Positions 17,419-29,899 of a DNA stretch of 64,000 nt are shown here, in pieces. The first letter of the stretch is position 1. Every line of letters starts with the position of its first letter. The notes under the pieces were generated by a model. The model was given only the letters and a program-made list of their open reading frames with translations, was not told the DNA's origin and made no database searches. A program made the translations under genes and the position numbers. The stretch lies in the NCBI GenBank assembly GCA_028023455.1, contig JAQFVV010000558.1, positions 318,684-382,683 of the forward strand, given 5' to 3'. The stretch is from Epiperipatus broadwayi (taxonomy: Eukaryota > Onychophora > Udeonychophora > Euonychophora > Peripatidae).

Positions 17419-17640
17419 GGTTAAGATGGGTAAGTTCTGCATTGTCAATTTATGATTGGTTGCTTTTTTCTCTCAAATGGTTGCTTTAGCAATTAGCAAT
17501 CTGAAATTGGCGATCTTCTATTAGAAGTCTTGGTTTTGAAATTTACAAGAAAACAGCAATCTGCCACTTTCAATCCATAATCTGTGCATAGCAAATAAAA
17601 GATATCAGCAGTCCACAATATGAGAAATATATATATATAT

Positions 17641-18110
17641 AAATCTGTCTATCTCAATCAAAAACACAGAGCTTTTATATACTATTGTTATCTCCCACCA
17701 GATCTTTAAATCTAACTAGGATTAGTCTTGATCTCCTGCCAAATCTTAATTAAAAGTTTTAATCAGGGTTATTCTTTATCTCTCCCTTCATCTTAATTAA
17801 ATTTTAGCCCAGAGCTATTCTTTATTTTATGTTACCACTTTTAATAAACTAAAAAAATTGAGTCTTTGCTTTTAAAATAGATTAAAACAAAGACAGACGA
17901 AAATAATTATCTGAATCAAAACTCTTTTAAATCAAAATATTTTTATAATTTCAAAATATAATCAAATATGTGTGTTATGGCACATATGCTTACAAAAAAA
18001 ATACAAAATGTTAAATAAAATGTTTTCTTATCTTTTAAAATTTTTATAGATATACTTTTTAGTTTTGATACTAGAAGGCATGATTTTTGAAGCAAGAAAC
18101 TATCCATTTC
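17641..18110 (-). repeat. R element tail, second copy
   Basis: Second copy of the 13,230-13,710 segment, abutting the TA run that ends R copy 2. This gives a tandem-like order of R body followed by R tail. Confidence 0.7.
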
Positions 18111-19554
18111 AATATATATATATTATCTACTGAAATTGAGTTTAATTTCAATATATGGTGTAATATCAAGCTTTTTTTTTAATTGTTTCAAAAAGGTAAT
18201 GCATTAATCTGGAGAGTGTTGAAATGGTTGCTATGACAATGAAATATTAAAGGGAGGAATATATCATTATAATTACATAAGTTAATAAATTAATTTTATT
18301 CATTAGAAAAACACATATAAATAATAAGATGTATTACTTTAATAAAATTTAAATATTTCTTTATTCTATTTATTTTTATTTACTGCAGTCATAATTAGCA
18401 TATTATAAACCTTACAAACAAATATTAAATATTTTAAATGTGTATATTTTTATGTTTACATTATATGTGTTGTATTTAAATTGAGGTAATATATATAAAG
18501 TATATATTCACAATGCGATATTGTGGAAATGTTATTTAAATTGTTTGATTTGTATTAAATTAAAGAATATTGTATGTGTTTTCAAAGTGTAAATATTTTT
18601 ATATAGTTATTATGAAATATTATTTTATTTTATTTTTTATTGTTGCAAAAGAAATGTCGGTTTTGAAATACAGGATACATTTAAATTTAATGTTTGAGTA
18701 CAGAATAAGTGTAACCTTGGTTTCAATAATGACGTCAATAATTGTGATGTAATAAATAAGACTGAAAAATTCAATTCACTCTCTAATATTTTGACTGCCA
18801 TTCCAGCAAATCCAAATATTTTCATATATTTTATTTTAATTTTATAAGTATTAATTTGGTAATTATAAAATGATGGAGTAAAGGGGGATATATTTGTTCA
18901 ATAGACTGAGATGATTCCTGAATATTTGTCAAAAGAAGGAGAAAAAGATTTTAGCATTTGAATTCATTTCAATACTTCTCTGCTGAAAGATGATTGTCAT
19001 GCATAAGTAAAATGTTTTAATTATGAAACATTGAAATTGATAATACACTGCTATATATGGGAATTATTTCTACTTAAGAATAGAATTTTATAATGGCAAT
19101 GGATTATTTTAATATAGAATTTGAACCAATTATTTACATGATTCTTATATTGGAAATAGAGGTCAGCACCTTTTTATTAATAATGATATGTGATACCAAG
19201 TGTTTCATTGTACAAAGAATGAAAAAATAACACTTCTAGTATACTTAAATTTGATGACATATTTTATTGTGGATGACTATTAATAATATATATTTTACAT
19301 TGACTAGTAAATTAATATCATTGAATTATTTGGAGCTCATGGAATAAACATTTGAGCTATTATGTTTCTATGGAATACATACATAGAAGGACTATATATT
19401 CAGGTCATATATGAATATGTATTTTATTTATTTGTTTATATTATATTTTATTAACATTAATGGCTATTAGATTATAAGTTGATAAGTTTTTTATTTACAT
19501 ATATATGTAAAAATAGAAGAAAGTTAACCATTCCAAATTGCAGCTACACACCTC
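18111..19554. other. A+T-rich non-coding DNA
   Basis: Short chance frames only (for example 18,570-18,752). Contains TA tracts near 18,115 and 19,500. No recognised feature. Confidence 0.5.
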
Positions 19555-20130
19555 TTACATTTCAGCATTTTTGATATTTTTTTTGTTTCACACATCAATG
19601 TAAAATATATGATAAAATGATTATTTCTTTTCAGAAAATAATAAATTTGATTTTGTTTGACAGATACTTTTATTTACTACTGAAATAAATTTTAAACGTT
19701 CACATTTTGTTTCTGTAAATATTAAACAAATGAGACTGTAATCAAAAGAAAGACATTATACATTGTTTCTACGAAGATTATTTTCAGTTTATAAAATCAA
19801 CAAATTCTTCTTTGTTTCTGAATATTTTTAAAAACTTAAACAAATAATTATTTATTTTTCTAATATCTAACAAATTATGTTTTAAAAGTTTAATTTTTTT
19901 AAATATTTGTTGCAAAATTGTGATTATTTTTTTCCTCATAAATATAAATAGATTATTTACATCATAGCAAATTTCCAATTTTGCTTCAGGCCATATTTAT
20001 GTTAGTTGCTAATTCAACATTATATTTTTGAAAATAGAGTATTTCAAGTCAAAATAAGTTATTAATAAATTTGCAAATAAACATGCTTTTGCATCATTGG
20101 AAACTGCAATGTCATAAAACGCCAAACATT
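19555..20130. repeat. Dispersed A+T-rich repeat F, copy 2
   Basis: Direct-orientation relative of 1-660; see the shared words there. The divergence is substantial, so the duplication is old. Confidence 0.7.
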
Positions 20131-20956
20131 TTACAATCTTGGCAAGAGACAATGACTGGACATATCAGGGCAGGGCTTATGTCTATTGTACGACTGGGAA
20201 ATTTGAATTTTTCACCTATAAACATGTGATTTTTGGGGAAAAAATATTATAGTAAAATATACCATTTTAAACACATTTTAATGTATAATACTTATGAAAA
20301 AGTTCATTAGGGGGTGAATTGGCCAAAAGATGAAATAATTCAGATCAACTGATCATAAAGTTAAATCTCAATTTCAATTTAAAATTATATTTTAAATTAT
20401 GTCAATACACATGTTGCAAGTATTAAAGAACTTGAATGATTCAAGTATAACAACTGTTTATTGATAGTTCATTTTGTTGATAAAGTATGCAAATAAACAG
20501 ACTTGTTATTTTAATTTATTTTAGTAAATTATTATACTGTGAAAATTATATAATCATTATTACATTTCTTGTATTTTAATTTTGCCTGTGTAACAACATT
20601 TATGTGCTACAAGAATTCTTTATATTATATAATAGACATAAATTACATGAATCTTTTCTGTATACATACTTATTTTATTAATATTAATTCAAATTAAGGA
20701 TATACTTCATGATATGTAATTGGAATGCATTTTATAATCCGTTTTATTATTTATTTATCATTTTTATATTTATTATTAATAAATATTAATTCAGTTAAAC
20801 AAGTAAACCTGATTCAGTGATCATTCCAATTAATTATGCAAACCTATTGACTAATAAAATATTAATATTTAGTGGTATATACATATTGATTTACAACTAT
20901 ACTGCTGAAGTGGATAATTATAAAGTAATTCAAAAATCTAAAAATTGGATGGGTAA
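20131..20956. other. A+T-rich non-coding DNA
   Basis: No gene or repeat recognised. Confidence 0.5.
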
Positions 20957-22009
<1,053 letters not shown>

Positions 22010-22360
22010 TTCATTACAATTTGACATTATAAATCTATTGGGTATTTACAGAGAATCTTATGTGGTAACACTATGGGCTGATGTATACAAATTTGTAGCA
22101 TATAATGGAACTTCTTATGATAATCACTTTAATATATTTTATACCATTACAATTTGATGTTTTTAATTGAGGGTTTGAATTTGGAATAATTGACAAACTG
22201 TGTGCACCTTATCATTATTACTATTTTTGTACTATTACAATTAGTCTTTAAGATTTAGGCTAAGTATATACCATTACAATTGGTACCTCAATTCATGAAG
22301 CATACTTAAGTCTTTTTCTCCATCCCTGTCACATTCTCATACTATTACAACACACTGGGG
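22010..22360. repeat. Irregular series of CCATTACAAT-like words
   Basis: CATTACAATTTGA near 22,013, CCATTACAATTTGATG near 22,143, CTATTACAATTAG near 22,233, CCATTACAATTGG near 22,270 and CTATTACAACAC near 22,341. Spacings are uneven. It may be a decayed short tandem array or coincidence. Confidence 0.35.
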
Positions 22361-24082
22361 TAATGGTCACCAGTACATGAATATCAATTGCTCTAAATTA
22401 GTTAGCCATTGGTAACTCTATGAAAAATCAGGGTGTCAACCATGAGGAATCTGAGGAATTGTATTTTTATCTTCAAGTTAAAACAAATAAAATTTATAAA
22501 GACTAAACTAAATAAAAGCTAGTGCATGGACTTTGAAGAATATTCTTTTCACACCAACCCAGGATTCATTATCATCACCTGGGCATTCTTGTATAAAAAG
22601 TTCATACTTCCATATATTATTAATAAAAAAATTCCTTTATATTTAAAAAATATGTTTAATAAAGACATTTATGATATTTTTTTTTAAAAAATTCCTTTTT
22701 TCTGCATACTTTGACTACTTTCTAGTAGAATTATAAAGTTTTCAGTTTTTCACTTATGAATAATCCATCTTTAATATGTTAATACAATTATTAATACTTA
22801 AACAATATTACAGTTATTTGATAAACTTTTAATAAAAATTAGTCTTTTAGGCCATTATCATTTTAATAAAGTCACTAATAAATTTATATCTGGGAATATC
22901 AATAGTTTTAATAGGTAAAAGTAATTATCTTTTTCATTACTAATAATTAGAGTTATTTAAAAAAGTTTTCTATCATTATGCATATGAAAATCAATAAAAA
23001 ATAAATTCCTTACATCTCCTTTGCATTTTCTGTAAGCAAAACAGTTTGCTAATCTGCAAGGTTTTTTGTGAAATTTGTATTTTTATTTCCTTGAATAAAA
23101 TTTTGCTTATTTTCATTATCATAAGTTTATAGTCAGTTCCTGTAGTATACCAATGAGGATAGTTTGCCTTTTTATTTCATAATGAACTTGATAAATAAAT
23201 TTCTTAAGGTATATATCATGCTTTTAAATTTATAATTATTACTTTTAAGGTTAAAATAATAAGATTTCATTAAATTTGTGCTTAAATTTCTAAAACAAAA
23301 GAAATACAGTTTTATTTCTTGAAAATATTCTTGATTTCTCATGTGCTATCTGCTCATCCTATAATTGTAAAAAAAAAATTCCCAATATCTGATTTGGTAC
23401 TTATTTTCAGCCATCTGGCACAAATATGAATATTAATTAATTTGTCTACACTTTTTAAAAGTGACTTTTAGCTAATATGAAATTAATATTTTCTTAATTT
23501 TAATAATACAAAATTTAAATTTATTTTTCAATAATAAAATACTTTTTCTTTAAACCTCAATATTAATACATAAAATTTATAATTTACATTCTTATGATAA
23601 TTATTGATTTTACGAACTAACTTTTATTATAAACATGTAATAAATTGAATTGAGAACCATGAAGTAAATTTAATTTATTATTAAAGAAAGGTGTGTGTGC
23701 ACACCTATTAACACACACCTCACTTTTCATTTATTTTATCATTAACTAAATGATTTTAAAACAATAAATAAATAGGAATATTTTTAATTTGATTACTAAT
23801 AATTATAAAAATATTAACTTTTATTAATTACAACTATTGGTGTAAAATACCTTCTATAATTTTTAACTATTATTTACTTTTATTTTAAAATAAATAGCAT
23901 AATTTTATTTCAAGTTTATAACTTAAATAGATATTGATTTAGTAAAAAATAAACAGTATATTTTAACTTTTTCTATAAATTAAATAATAGGTTAATATTA
24001 ATTGTTATACAAAATTTAATTTTTTTATTAAAATTGACCATTACTTATAACAATACAATGATGCAGCAAAATAAAAAGGCTA
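22361..24082. other. A+T-rich non-coding DNA
   Basis: No gene seen. A small imperfect hairpin with GTGTGTGTGCACACC lies near 23,691-23,720. Confidence 0.5.
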
Positions 24083-24096
24083 CAATATATATATTG

Positions 24097-24128
<32 letters not shown>
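24083..24128. repeat. (TA)n microsatellite beside the first Penelope-like element
   Basis: Interrupted TA run close to the left end of the palindromic PLE. Confidence 0.85.
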
Positions 24129-24131
<3 letters not shown>

Positions 24132-24245
24132 AATTATTAATCAATGTCTGTATTCCAATTATAATAAAATATATATAATTATTCAAAACAATACAATAAT
24201 TAATACAGTAACAATATTTTAAACAAATATATACCAATTTAATAG

Positions 24246-24279
24246 AAGTACTTTCAACTATCTATGTAGTCGTTGTCAA
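24246..24279 (-). ncRNA. Hammerhead-like motif, PLE1 left arm
   Basis: Minus-strand order: TTGACAA, one unpaired base, stem GACTA/TAGTT with loop CATAGA, then GAAAGTACTT. PLE ends in many animals carry CUGAUGA-stem-GAAA hammerhead motifs. Here positions 3 and 8 are U and A instead of C and G, and there is one extra base before stem II. No convincing stem III was found. Confidence 0.45.
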
Positions 24280-24340
24280 CTAGACTCAAATTGTATTAGA
24301 AAAACCGTTACAAATGTAAACAAAAGCAATACGTCATACA

Positions 24341-25229
24341 TCAATTTTCCCACAATTCATTAATTTTTATATTGGCTGTCTGTCTATTTATCAACTGTTG
24401 CTTTTCACTTTTTATTAACATAGCTTCTTTAATTTTGCGTTTATTATTATTTCTTTCAATACACAGAATTTTAACTTTATTAAAATCAAAATCAAAACCA
24501 TAATTACATGTTACATTATGATCAAAAATACTGATGGTGATACATCATCATTTCTAACATTCTCTTGTCTTGATTTTTGCACTCGTTTATATAATAACAA
24601 ATGCCCCTTGATCTTTTCTCCAATGTACATCGAGATTCCCCAATATATGCCTTTCCACAAAAACATAGCCATTTATATATTGCACAACTTTGATTTAAAA
24701 TACCACACCTATTTTTTGAATTATTTATTAATCTATTTAAATTAGGAGTAGATCGGAAGAGCACACGTCTGAATATATCTGTTTTATAAATTTAACCTGT
24801 TCATTACAAATAAATGGTATTGATATCCAAGTATATTTTATTTTATCAATATCTATAGCATCTAAAATATTTCTATTATTATTAAACTTAGTAACAATAT
24901 TATAAATTAATTTATGATCATATCCAACATTTAACAAATCCATAATAAATACATTTATGTTACCTATTTTATCAGAATTATATTTACATAATTTATTATT
25001 CCTAAATAAAAATGATTTTAAACTGGATAATTTATGTGCAATTGGCACATTTGAATACCAAGGAATATATCCTCTTTTTTCAATATCTTTTATTACCATA
25101 CAATAATCTAATTTATTTTTATTACGAGTAACTTTAATATCTAAATACTGAATTGACTTTTTTTCTTCAAAAGATTTACTCCATTTTAAACCTTCTAAAC
25201 TATTTAATTCATTGAATAATACATTTATA
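24341..25229 (-). pseudogene. PLE1 left arm: C-terminal RT and GIY-YIG pseudogene
   Basis: Minus-strand frame 25,255-24,737 reads the region after the RT catalytic box (KSIQYLDIKVTR, RGYIPWYSNVPIAHKLSSLK, FRNNKLCKYNSDKIGN). It then runs through an Illumina adapter (24,750-24,773), giving the tell-tale residues DVCSSDL, before the GIY-YIG part (CFCGKAYIGESRCTLEKRSR, near 24.6 kb). A single-base difference near 24,590 shifts the frame within the nuclease domain, compared with the right arm. GIY-YIG nucleases nick target DNA for reverse transcription in canonical PLEs. Not functional: the N-terminal RT is missing, adapter sequence interrupts it and it is frameshifted. Confidence 0.85.
24750..24773 (+). 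other. Illumina TruSeq adapter sequence embedded in the assembly
   Basis: 24 bases starting AGATCGGAAGAGCACACG and ending TCTGAA match the TruSeq read-1 adapter exactly. They replace about 30 bp that the right arm of the palindrome still has (about 25,692-25,722). The reverse translation gives the well-known artefact peptide CSSDL. This is technical, not biological. Confidence 0.98.
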
Positions 25230-25237
25230 ATAGATAT

Positions 25238-26131
25238 TATAAATGTATTATTCAATGAATTAAATAGTTTAGAAGGTTTAAAATGGAGTAAATCTTTTGA
25301 AGAAAAAAAGTCAATTCAGTATTTAGATATTAAAGTTACACGTAATAAAAATAAATTAGATTATTGTATGGTAATAAAAGATATTGAAAAAAGAGGATAT
25401 ATTCCTTGGTATTCAAATGTGCCAATTGCACATAAATTATCCAGTTTAAAATCATTTTTATTTAGAATAATAAATTATGTAAATATAATTCTGATAAAAT
25501 AGGTAACATAAATGTATTTATTATGGATTTGTTAAATGTTGGATATGATCATAAATTAATTTATAATATTGTTACTAAGTTTAATAATAATAGAAATATT
25601 TTAGATGCTATAGATATTGATAAAATAAAATATACTTGGATATCAATACCATTTATTTGTAATGAACAGGTTAAATTTATAAAACAGATATATAAAAATA
25701 TATGTCGAGTTGCATTTTATACTACTCTAATTTAAATAGATTAATAAATAATTCAAAAATAGGTGTGGTATTTTAAATCAAAGTTGTGCAATATATAAAT
25801 GGCTATGTTTTGTGGAAAGGCATATATTGGGGAATCTCGATGTACATTGGAGAAAAGATCAAGAGAGCATTTGTTATTATATAAACGAGTGCAAAAATCA
25901 AGACAAGAGAATGTTAGAAATGATGATGTATCACCATCAGTATTTTTTGATCATAATGTAACATGTAATTATGGTTTTGATTTTGATTTTAATAAAGTTA
26001 AAATTCTGTGTATTGAAAGAAATAATAATAAATGCAAAATTAAAGAAGCTATGTTAATAAAAAGTGAAAAGCAACAGTTGATAAATAGACAGACAGCCAA
26101 TATAAAAATTAATGAATTGTGGGAAAATTGA
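25238..26131 (+). pseudogene. PLE1 right arm: C-terminal RT and GIY-YIG pseudogene
   Basis: Three overlapping plus frames (25,212-25,502; 25,523-25,735; 25,799-26,131) together read the same protein as the left arm. They are broken by single-base losses near 25,467 (TTTAGAAT where the left arm has TTTAGGAAT) and near 25,731. The GIY-YIG domain is clear at about 25,803-25,870: CGKAYIGESRCTLEKRSREH, with the YIG, Arg and His positions typical of the PLE type and an upstream CFC. The tail IKEAMLIKSEKQQLINRQ and the final ELWEN match the end of the second PLE (ESWEI) at 56.2 kb. Stop at 26,129-26,131. Confidence 0.88.
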
Positions 26132-26193
26132 TGTATGACGTATTGCTTTTGTTTACATTTGTAACGGTTTTTTCTAATACAATTTGAGTCTAG

Positions 26194-26228
26194 TTGACAA
26201 TGACTACATAGATAGTTGAAAGTACTTC
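26194..26228 (+). ncRNA. Hammerhead-like motif, PLE1 right arm
   Basis: TTGACAA (26,194-26,200), one spacer base, GACTA/TAGTT stem, GAAAGTACTT. It lies about 60 bp after the PLE stop codon, as does the similar motif after the second PLE (56,287). It has the same U3/A8 replacement as the other PLE copies. Confidence 0.45.
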
Positions 26229-26305
26229 TATTAAATTGGTATATATTTGTTTAAAATATTGTTACTGTATTAATTATTGTATTGTTTTGAATAATTATAT
26301 ATATA

Positions 26306-26857
26306 TATATATTGAAACAGTATATTCCTTCTCTCATAACTATTTCACCTATTTTTCCCACAGCTTCATCTATGCCAGGTTTAAATCCTTGCTGATACAT
26401 GTATATAAGCATCAACATGATTATAAAGATATCATCACACATATCTGGGTGGATAAACAACTGTGATATCAATTCATATACTTACAGCAAATATATTTAT
26501 TTTAAAATAATTTGTTATATATTTTATTTAAAAAGAGTTTATATTTTAAATTGTGTGTTGTCTACACATGACCCTGTTATATGTAAGGGCATATTATTGA
26601 AAGCTAGAACAATTCTCAATTTTAATCTTATATAAATTATAAACAAAACCCTGCTTGACAAGGTAATTTAAGTTGTTTTTAAACAATAGTATTTTTCCAA
26701 AAATGTACAATTTTAATAAACAACATTTCTGAACTGAAACTATTAAAGTTATTAGGAATTTAAAATGTCAATTTTAAAGAAAAATATTCTATTAAAAATG
26801 ACAGAAAAATGTAAAATGTATTAAGTACAATAAGTGATTCTCCAATAGTTTTGTTGA
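26306..26857. other. A+T-rich non-coding DNA
   Basis: Chance frames only. No recognised feature. Confidence 0.45.
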
Positions 26858-27200
26858 CAGCCAGGTAGCCAAGTGGTCATAAGCTTGAGTTATATAAATA
26901 GGTATGATTTCTGGCTGCAAAAGTTTATTCTAGTGTGTTTTTGTGAAGTGTTAACCACCAAAATCCATGCTGGATTTCACTGCCATGACTGACTAGGCAA
27001 AACTTACATTTACTGTCTCTAGCATGAGATGGCAATGAGGGGAAGTCTTCCAGAAGCCTTCAGCAAGAAGAAGATACCTTAATCAAGACTTCCTATCCTG
27101 AGAAGAATGCCACTATGCCATCATCTTTTATGTGCCTGCATTACAAACTTCCACCAAGAAGACTGGTAATATTCTTTTCAAAGACTGCAGAGCTCTACAA
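26858..27200 (+). repeat. tRNA-derived SINE-like element
   Basis: Pol III A-box TAGCCAAGTGGT at 26,866-26,877 and B-box-like GGTATGATTTC at 26,901-26,911, at tRNA-like spacing. A CAGCCAG/CTGGCTG inverted pair brackets them. The downstream ~280 bp is less A+T-rich than its surroundings and may be the SINE body; the 3' end is not defined. The cloverleaf is degenerate, so this is not a functional tRNA gene. Confidence 0.6.
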
Positions 27201-27276
27201 TTTAATATGTAAATCTATAATATTAACCTAGCATATTAACTGTAATGAACATTCAATATTATTTCTTGAAAAACTT

Positions 27277-27450
27277 TAAATTAAATCATTTCTAAAGTAA
27301 AACTGTGTTGAATTTGTCTGAAATCATCTTTATACTGTAAAATGAGTTATTGCCAACTTTATTTATTAAAATCTGTTAAATCAAATCATTTCTAAAGTAA
27401 CAATGTAAAACTTGCCTGAATTAATCTTTATACTCTTAAATAATTTATTT
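27277..27450. repeat. Tandem duplication, period about 98 bp
   Basis: AAATCATTTCTAAAGTAA and AATCTTTATACT-TTAAA words repeat once at a spacing of about 98 bp with several differences. Confidence 0.65.
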
Positions 27451-28340
27451 TTCTAATCTGTAAATAATTGCAATCAGTTATCTTAAATTTCTCAAAACTG
27501 TGGTCATGCCTAGATTTATTGTTTTAGTTATTTCATTTAAATTTAATATATATGCTATAATATGCTCATCTTTCAAAACAGTGAATAATAATTGTTAACT
27601 AACTTTCAATAAAGATAATTAAGATCTCCACTTTAAATATTTTAAGAATACTGCTTGGTGTATTAAATCACTGTTTTGAAATAATATATTGATAGATAAT
27701 GACCAATCACTATGCCTCTTTATTATCATGATTGTATACATATTATAAATTGTTATATTTTGCAAAGTTTGCTTAATCAGTTTTTATAATTTATGACTTT
27801 CAATATCTATTGATTAGAAGTGATCTACTGACTAGAGATGATATTAAAGTATATTTGTTAATGTTTATTAATGCCCATCAAATATACATTCCTTCTTTAA
27901 CTGCAATTATATATTAATGCAGATTCAGAATTTTAATTTAGGTTGCAATTTAATTTAAGTCCTTTTAGTTATCATAATTATAATGCTAGTTTAAGAACTG
28001 GGTTATGTCAGTTTGACAGATAGAAGCTATCTATTTTAGGTGCAATTAATTAATTATATGCATACATATTGGTCTTTTGTGTGCATTGTGAATGTGTCTT
28101 TATATAGTACACATTCATGTGTTTATGTTTTGCTGCACCTTCTAAATGGCTTAATGGTGAGAGGCCACTCCATTCTTTAGTTTGGGTAAGGATATCTTTA
28201 TTAGAACTGGAACATGAGGATCCAAACCACTGCAGCAAACCATTCGATCTCAGAGCAACCAAGAATTTGATGCTGAAGCTCTTGAATAATTACTCTCACA
28301 CCACAAATTTATTCTTTAATATTTTATATAGCATCATAGT
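27451..28340. other. Mostly A+T-rich non-coding DNA with a weak SINE-like A-box
   Basis: TGGCTTAATGGT (28,147-28,158) fits a Pol III A-box and CATTCGATCTC (28,241) faintly resembles a B-box, but the spacing is too wide for certainty. The patch 28,110-28,270 is less A+T-rich than its surroundings. The rest shows nothing. Confidence 0.3.
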
Positions 28341-28341
28341 T

Positions 28342-28380
28342 TTATATATATATATATATATATGTGTAACGGGGGGGGGG
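28342..28380. repeat. (TA)n followed by a run of ten G
   Basis: TA run 28,342-28,363, then TGTGTAAC, then G10 at 28,371-28,380. A possible assembly-sensitive homopolymer. Confidence 0.85.
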
Positions 28381-29899
28381 TGAATCTGAAGTTAACCAGT
28401 TTTTTTCCTCCTTATTAATTAACTATTCAGCATTGGGCTGAAACTCAAATCTTGATTACCGGGTTAAATCTGCACTATCATGAGCTTATTTGTTTGCTCA
28501 TACTATTAACATATATAACAGCCATCTTAAAACTGTATGTATTCATCATTTCTGCTAGGTTATTATCTTATAACATTAGCAAACCATGAGCAATAGGATG
28601 AGTATATTACATGATTATAGGCATGATTCATTAACCGCACATGCATTTATTTTCATATGTTAAGATGAGAATGCTGTACTGATAATAGTGTCACCTTGCT
28701 ATATAATTTTTGCCATTTTGTTATCTTATTTTATGTCATTTGTTATTGTTTTAATAAACATGTTTAGAATACAAAATTTGTTTCATATCTTTCTTTCTCA
28801 TAGTTCTATTTCAATCCACATTATCTGATTCCAGTTTCTTAATTATTTATATATTGAGTATACATTGTTTTAATTACTATAATTAATGTGTTAAGTGTTC
28901 TGTTCCATCCATTGAATTAAATTGTTAGCTATCCCTTCATCTCATGTTTCTCCCTGTTCTAAGATAGCTTGCAAATTAAAGTGAGATGTCACTCATAAGG
29001 TGTTAAATCATGAACTACTAGCAAATGAGTTAAAGTTCGGTCAGATTAGATGTCTCACTACCTCACTTCAGTCATCTTTGGTGTACTTTGCCTGGACTCT
29101 GGATTTTGTTGCATGAGTGTACAAATCTGGCCATTACAATACAGACAGGATTATGTCACAGCACAAAATGAAATAAATGTGCATGCATTCAAAGATTGAT
29201 AGAAAAAATACAAATGAACACAGACATAATTGAATAACAAATTTGATTAATTAATGATATTTGATATTCTGACTTTTAGAAAAACCTAAATTTTCATTTT
29301 AATAATATAGAAAAATATTTTATAAACATATGAAAGCATCAAAAATCAACTAATGGAACAGTTCTCTTTTCAAGGAGTGATAATAAATGTTGAAAAATAA
29401 ACAACTTTGAAAAGGAATTTTAGAGTAGTTTTTTATTTTATTTAAAAACCAGATGTACCTGACTTAAATAGGCTGTTTTTTTATAAATTAGTTGGTTTAA
29501 CACTTCAATTATATATTAACCAAAATTAATTGTAAATTACAGTAATATAGTATCTGTTTTTCTCCTTACTAAATATCACTCTTTAAACATAAATGTATGT
29601 ACTGTAATCACATTATCTTTGCAATTTAAATAGTATACCTCTGTAATTAAAAGCGCATATACTGATTTTTTTTTCAAGCATTTTTATTAATGGCAGAATT
29701 ATTTCCTTTGCATAAACATAATAGTTTTTTTAATTGTTTGTAATCTAACATGTGCCAGCCTTACAGACAAACATACATTCCCCAATCAGTCAATAGAGAA
29801 AATAGAATTTTATATATAAGATATATGATTACAATTTAAAAGCAATAATAATTTCATAGGGTAAAGATAACTAAAATTGATAAGTGAAATATTTTATTT
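28381..29899. other. A+T-rich non-coding DNA
   Basis: No gene or clear repeat recognised. Confidence 0.5.

Larger units (their letters stand above)
15200..17640 (-). repeat. Repeat R, copy 2 (with a ~0.93 kb insertion)
   Basis: Same element as 5,020-6,546, in the same orientation. It is continuous with the coiled-coil remnant and tail to the left. Relative to copy 1 it is interrupted from about 16,485 to 17,418. It ends in a TA run at 17,630-17,640, directly abutting a second tail copy. Confidence 0.72.
24170..26305. mobile_element. Penelope-like retroelement in a head-to-head palindrome (PLE1)
   Basis: Left arm (about 24,170-25,230, element on minus) and right arm (about 25,237-26,305, element on plus) are near-identical inverted copies separated by 6 bp (TAGATA). 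Each arm holds the C-terminal half of the PLE protein, a stop, and about 170 bp of 3' flank with a hammerhead-like motif. Arms differ by scattered substitutions and single-base indels, and the left arm carries a sequencing adapter, so they are not simple duplicates of one read. PLEs are known to form partial tandem and inverted copies on insertion. The RT catalytic core is missing from both arms. Confidence 0.85.

Noticed and set aside
24737-25255. 172-codon frame ending in DVCSSDLLLI as a real protein C-terminus
   Set aside because: Those final residues are the translated Illumina adapter; the frame is a contaminated PLE fragment.
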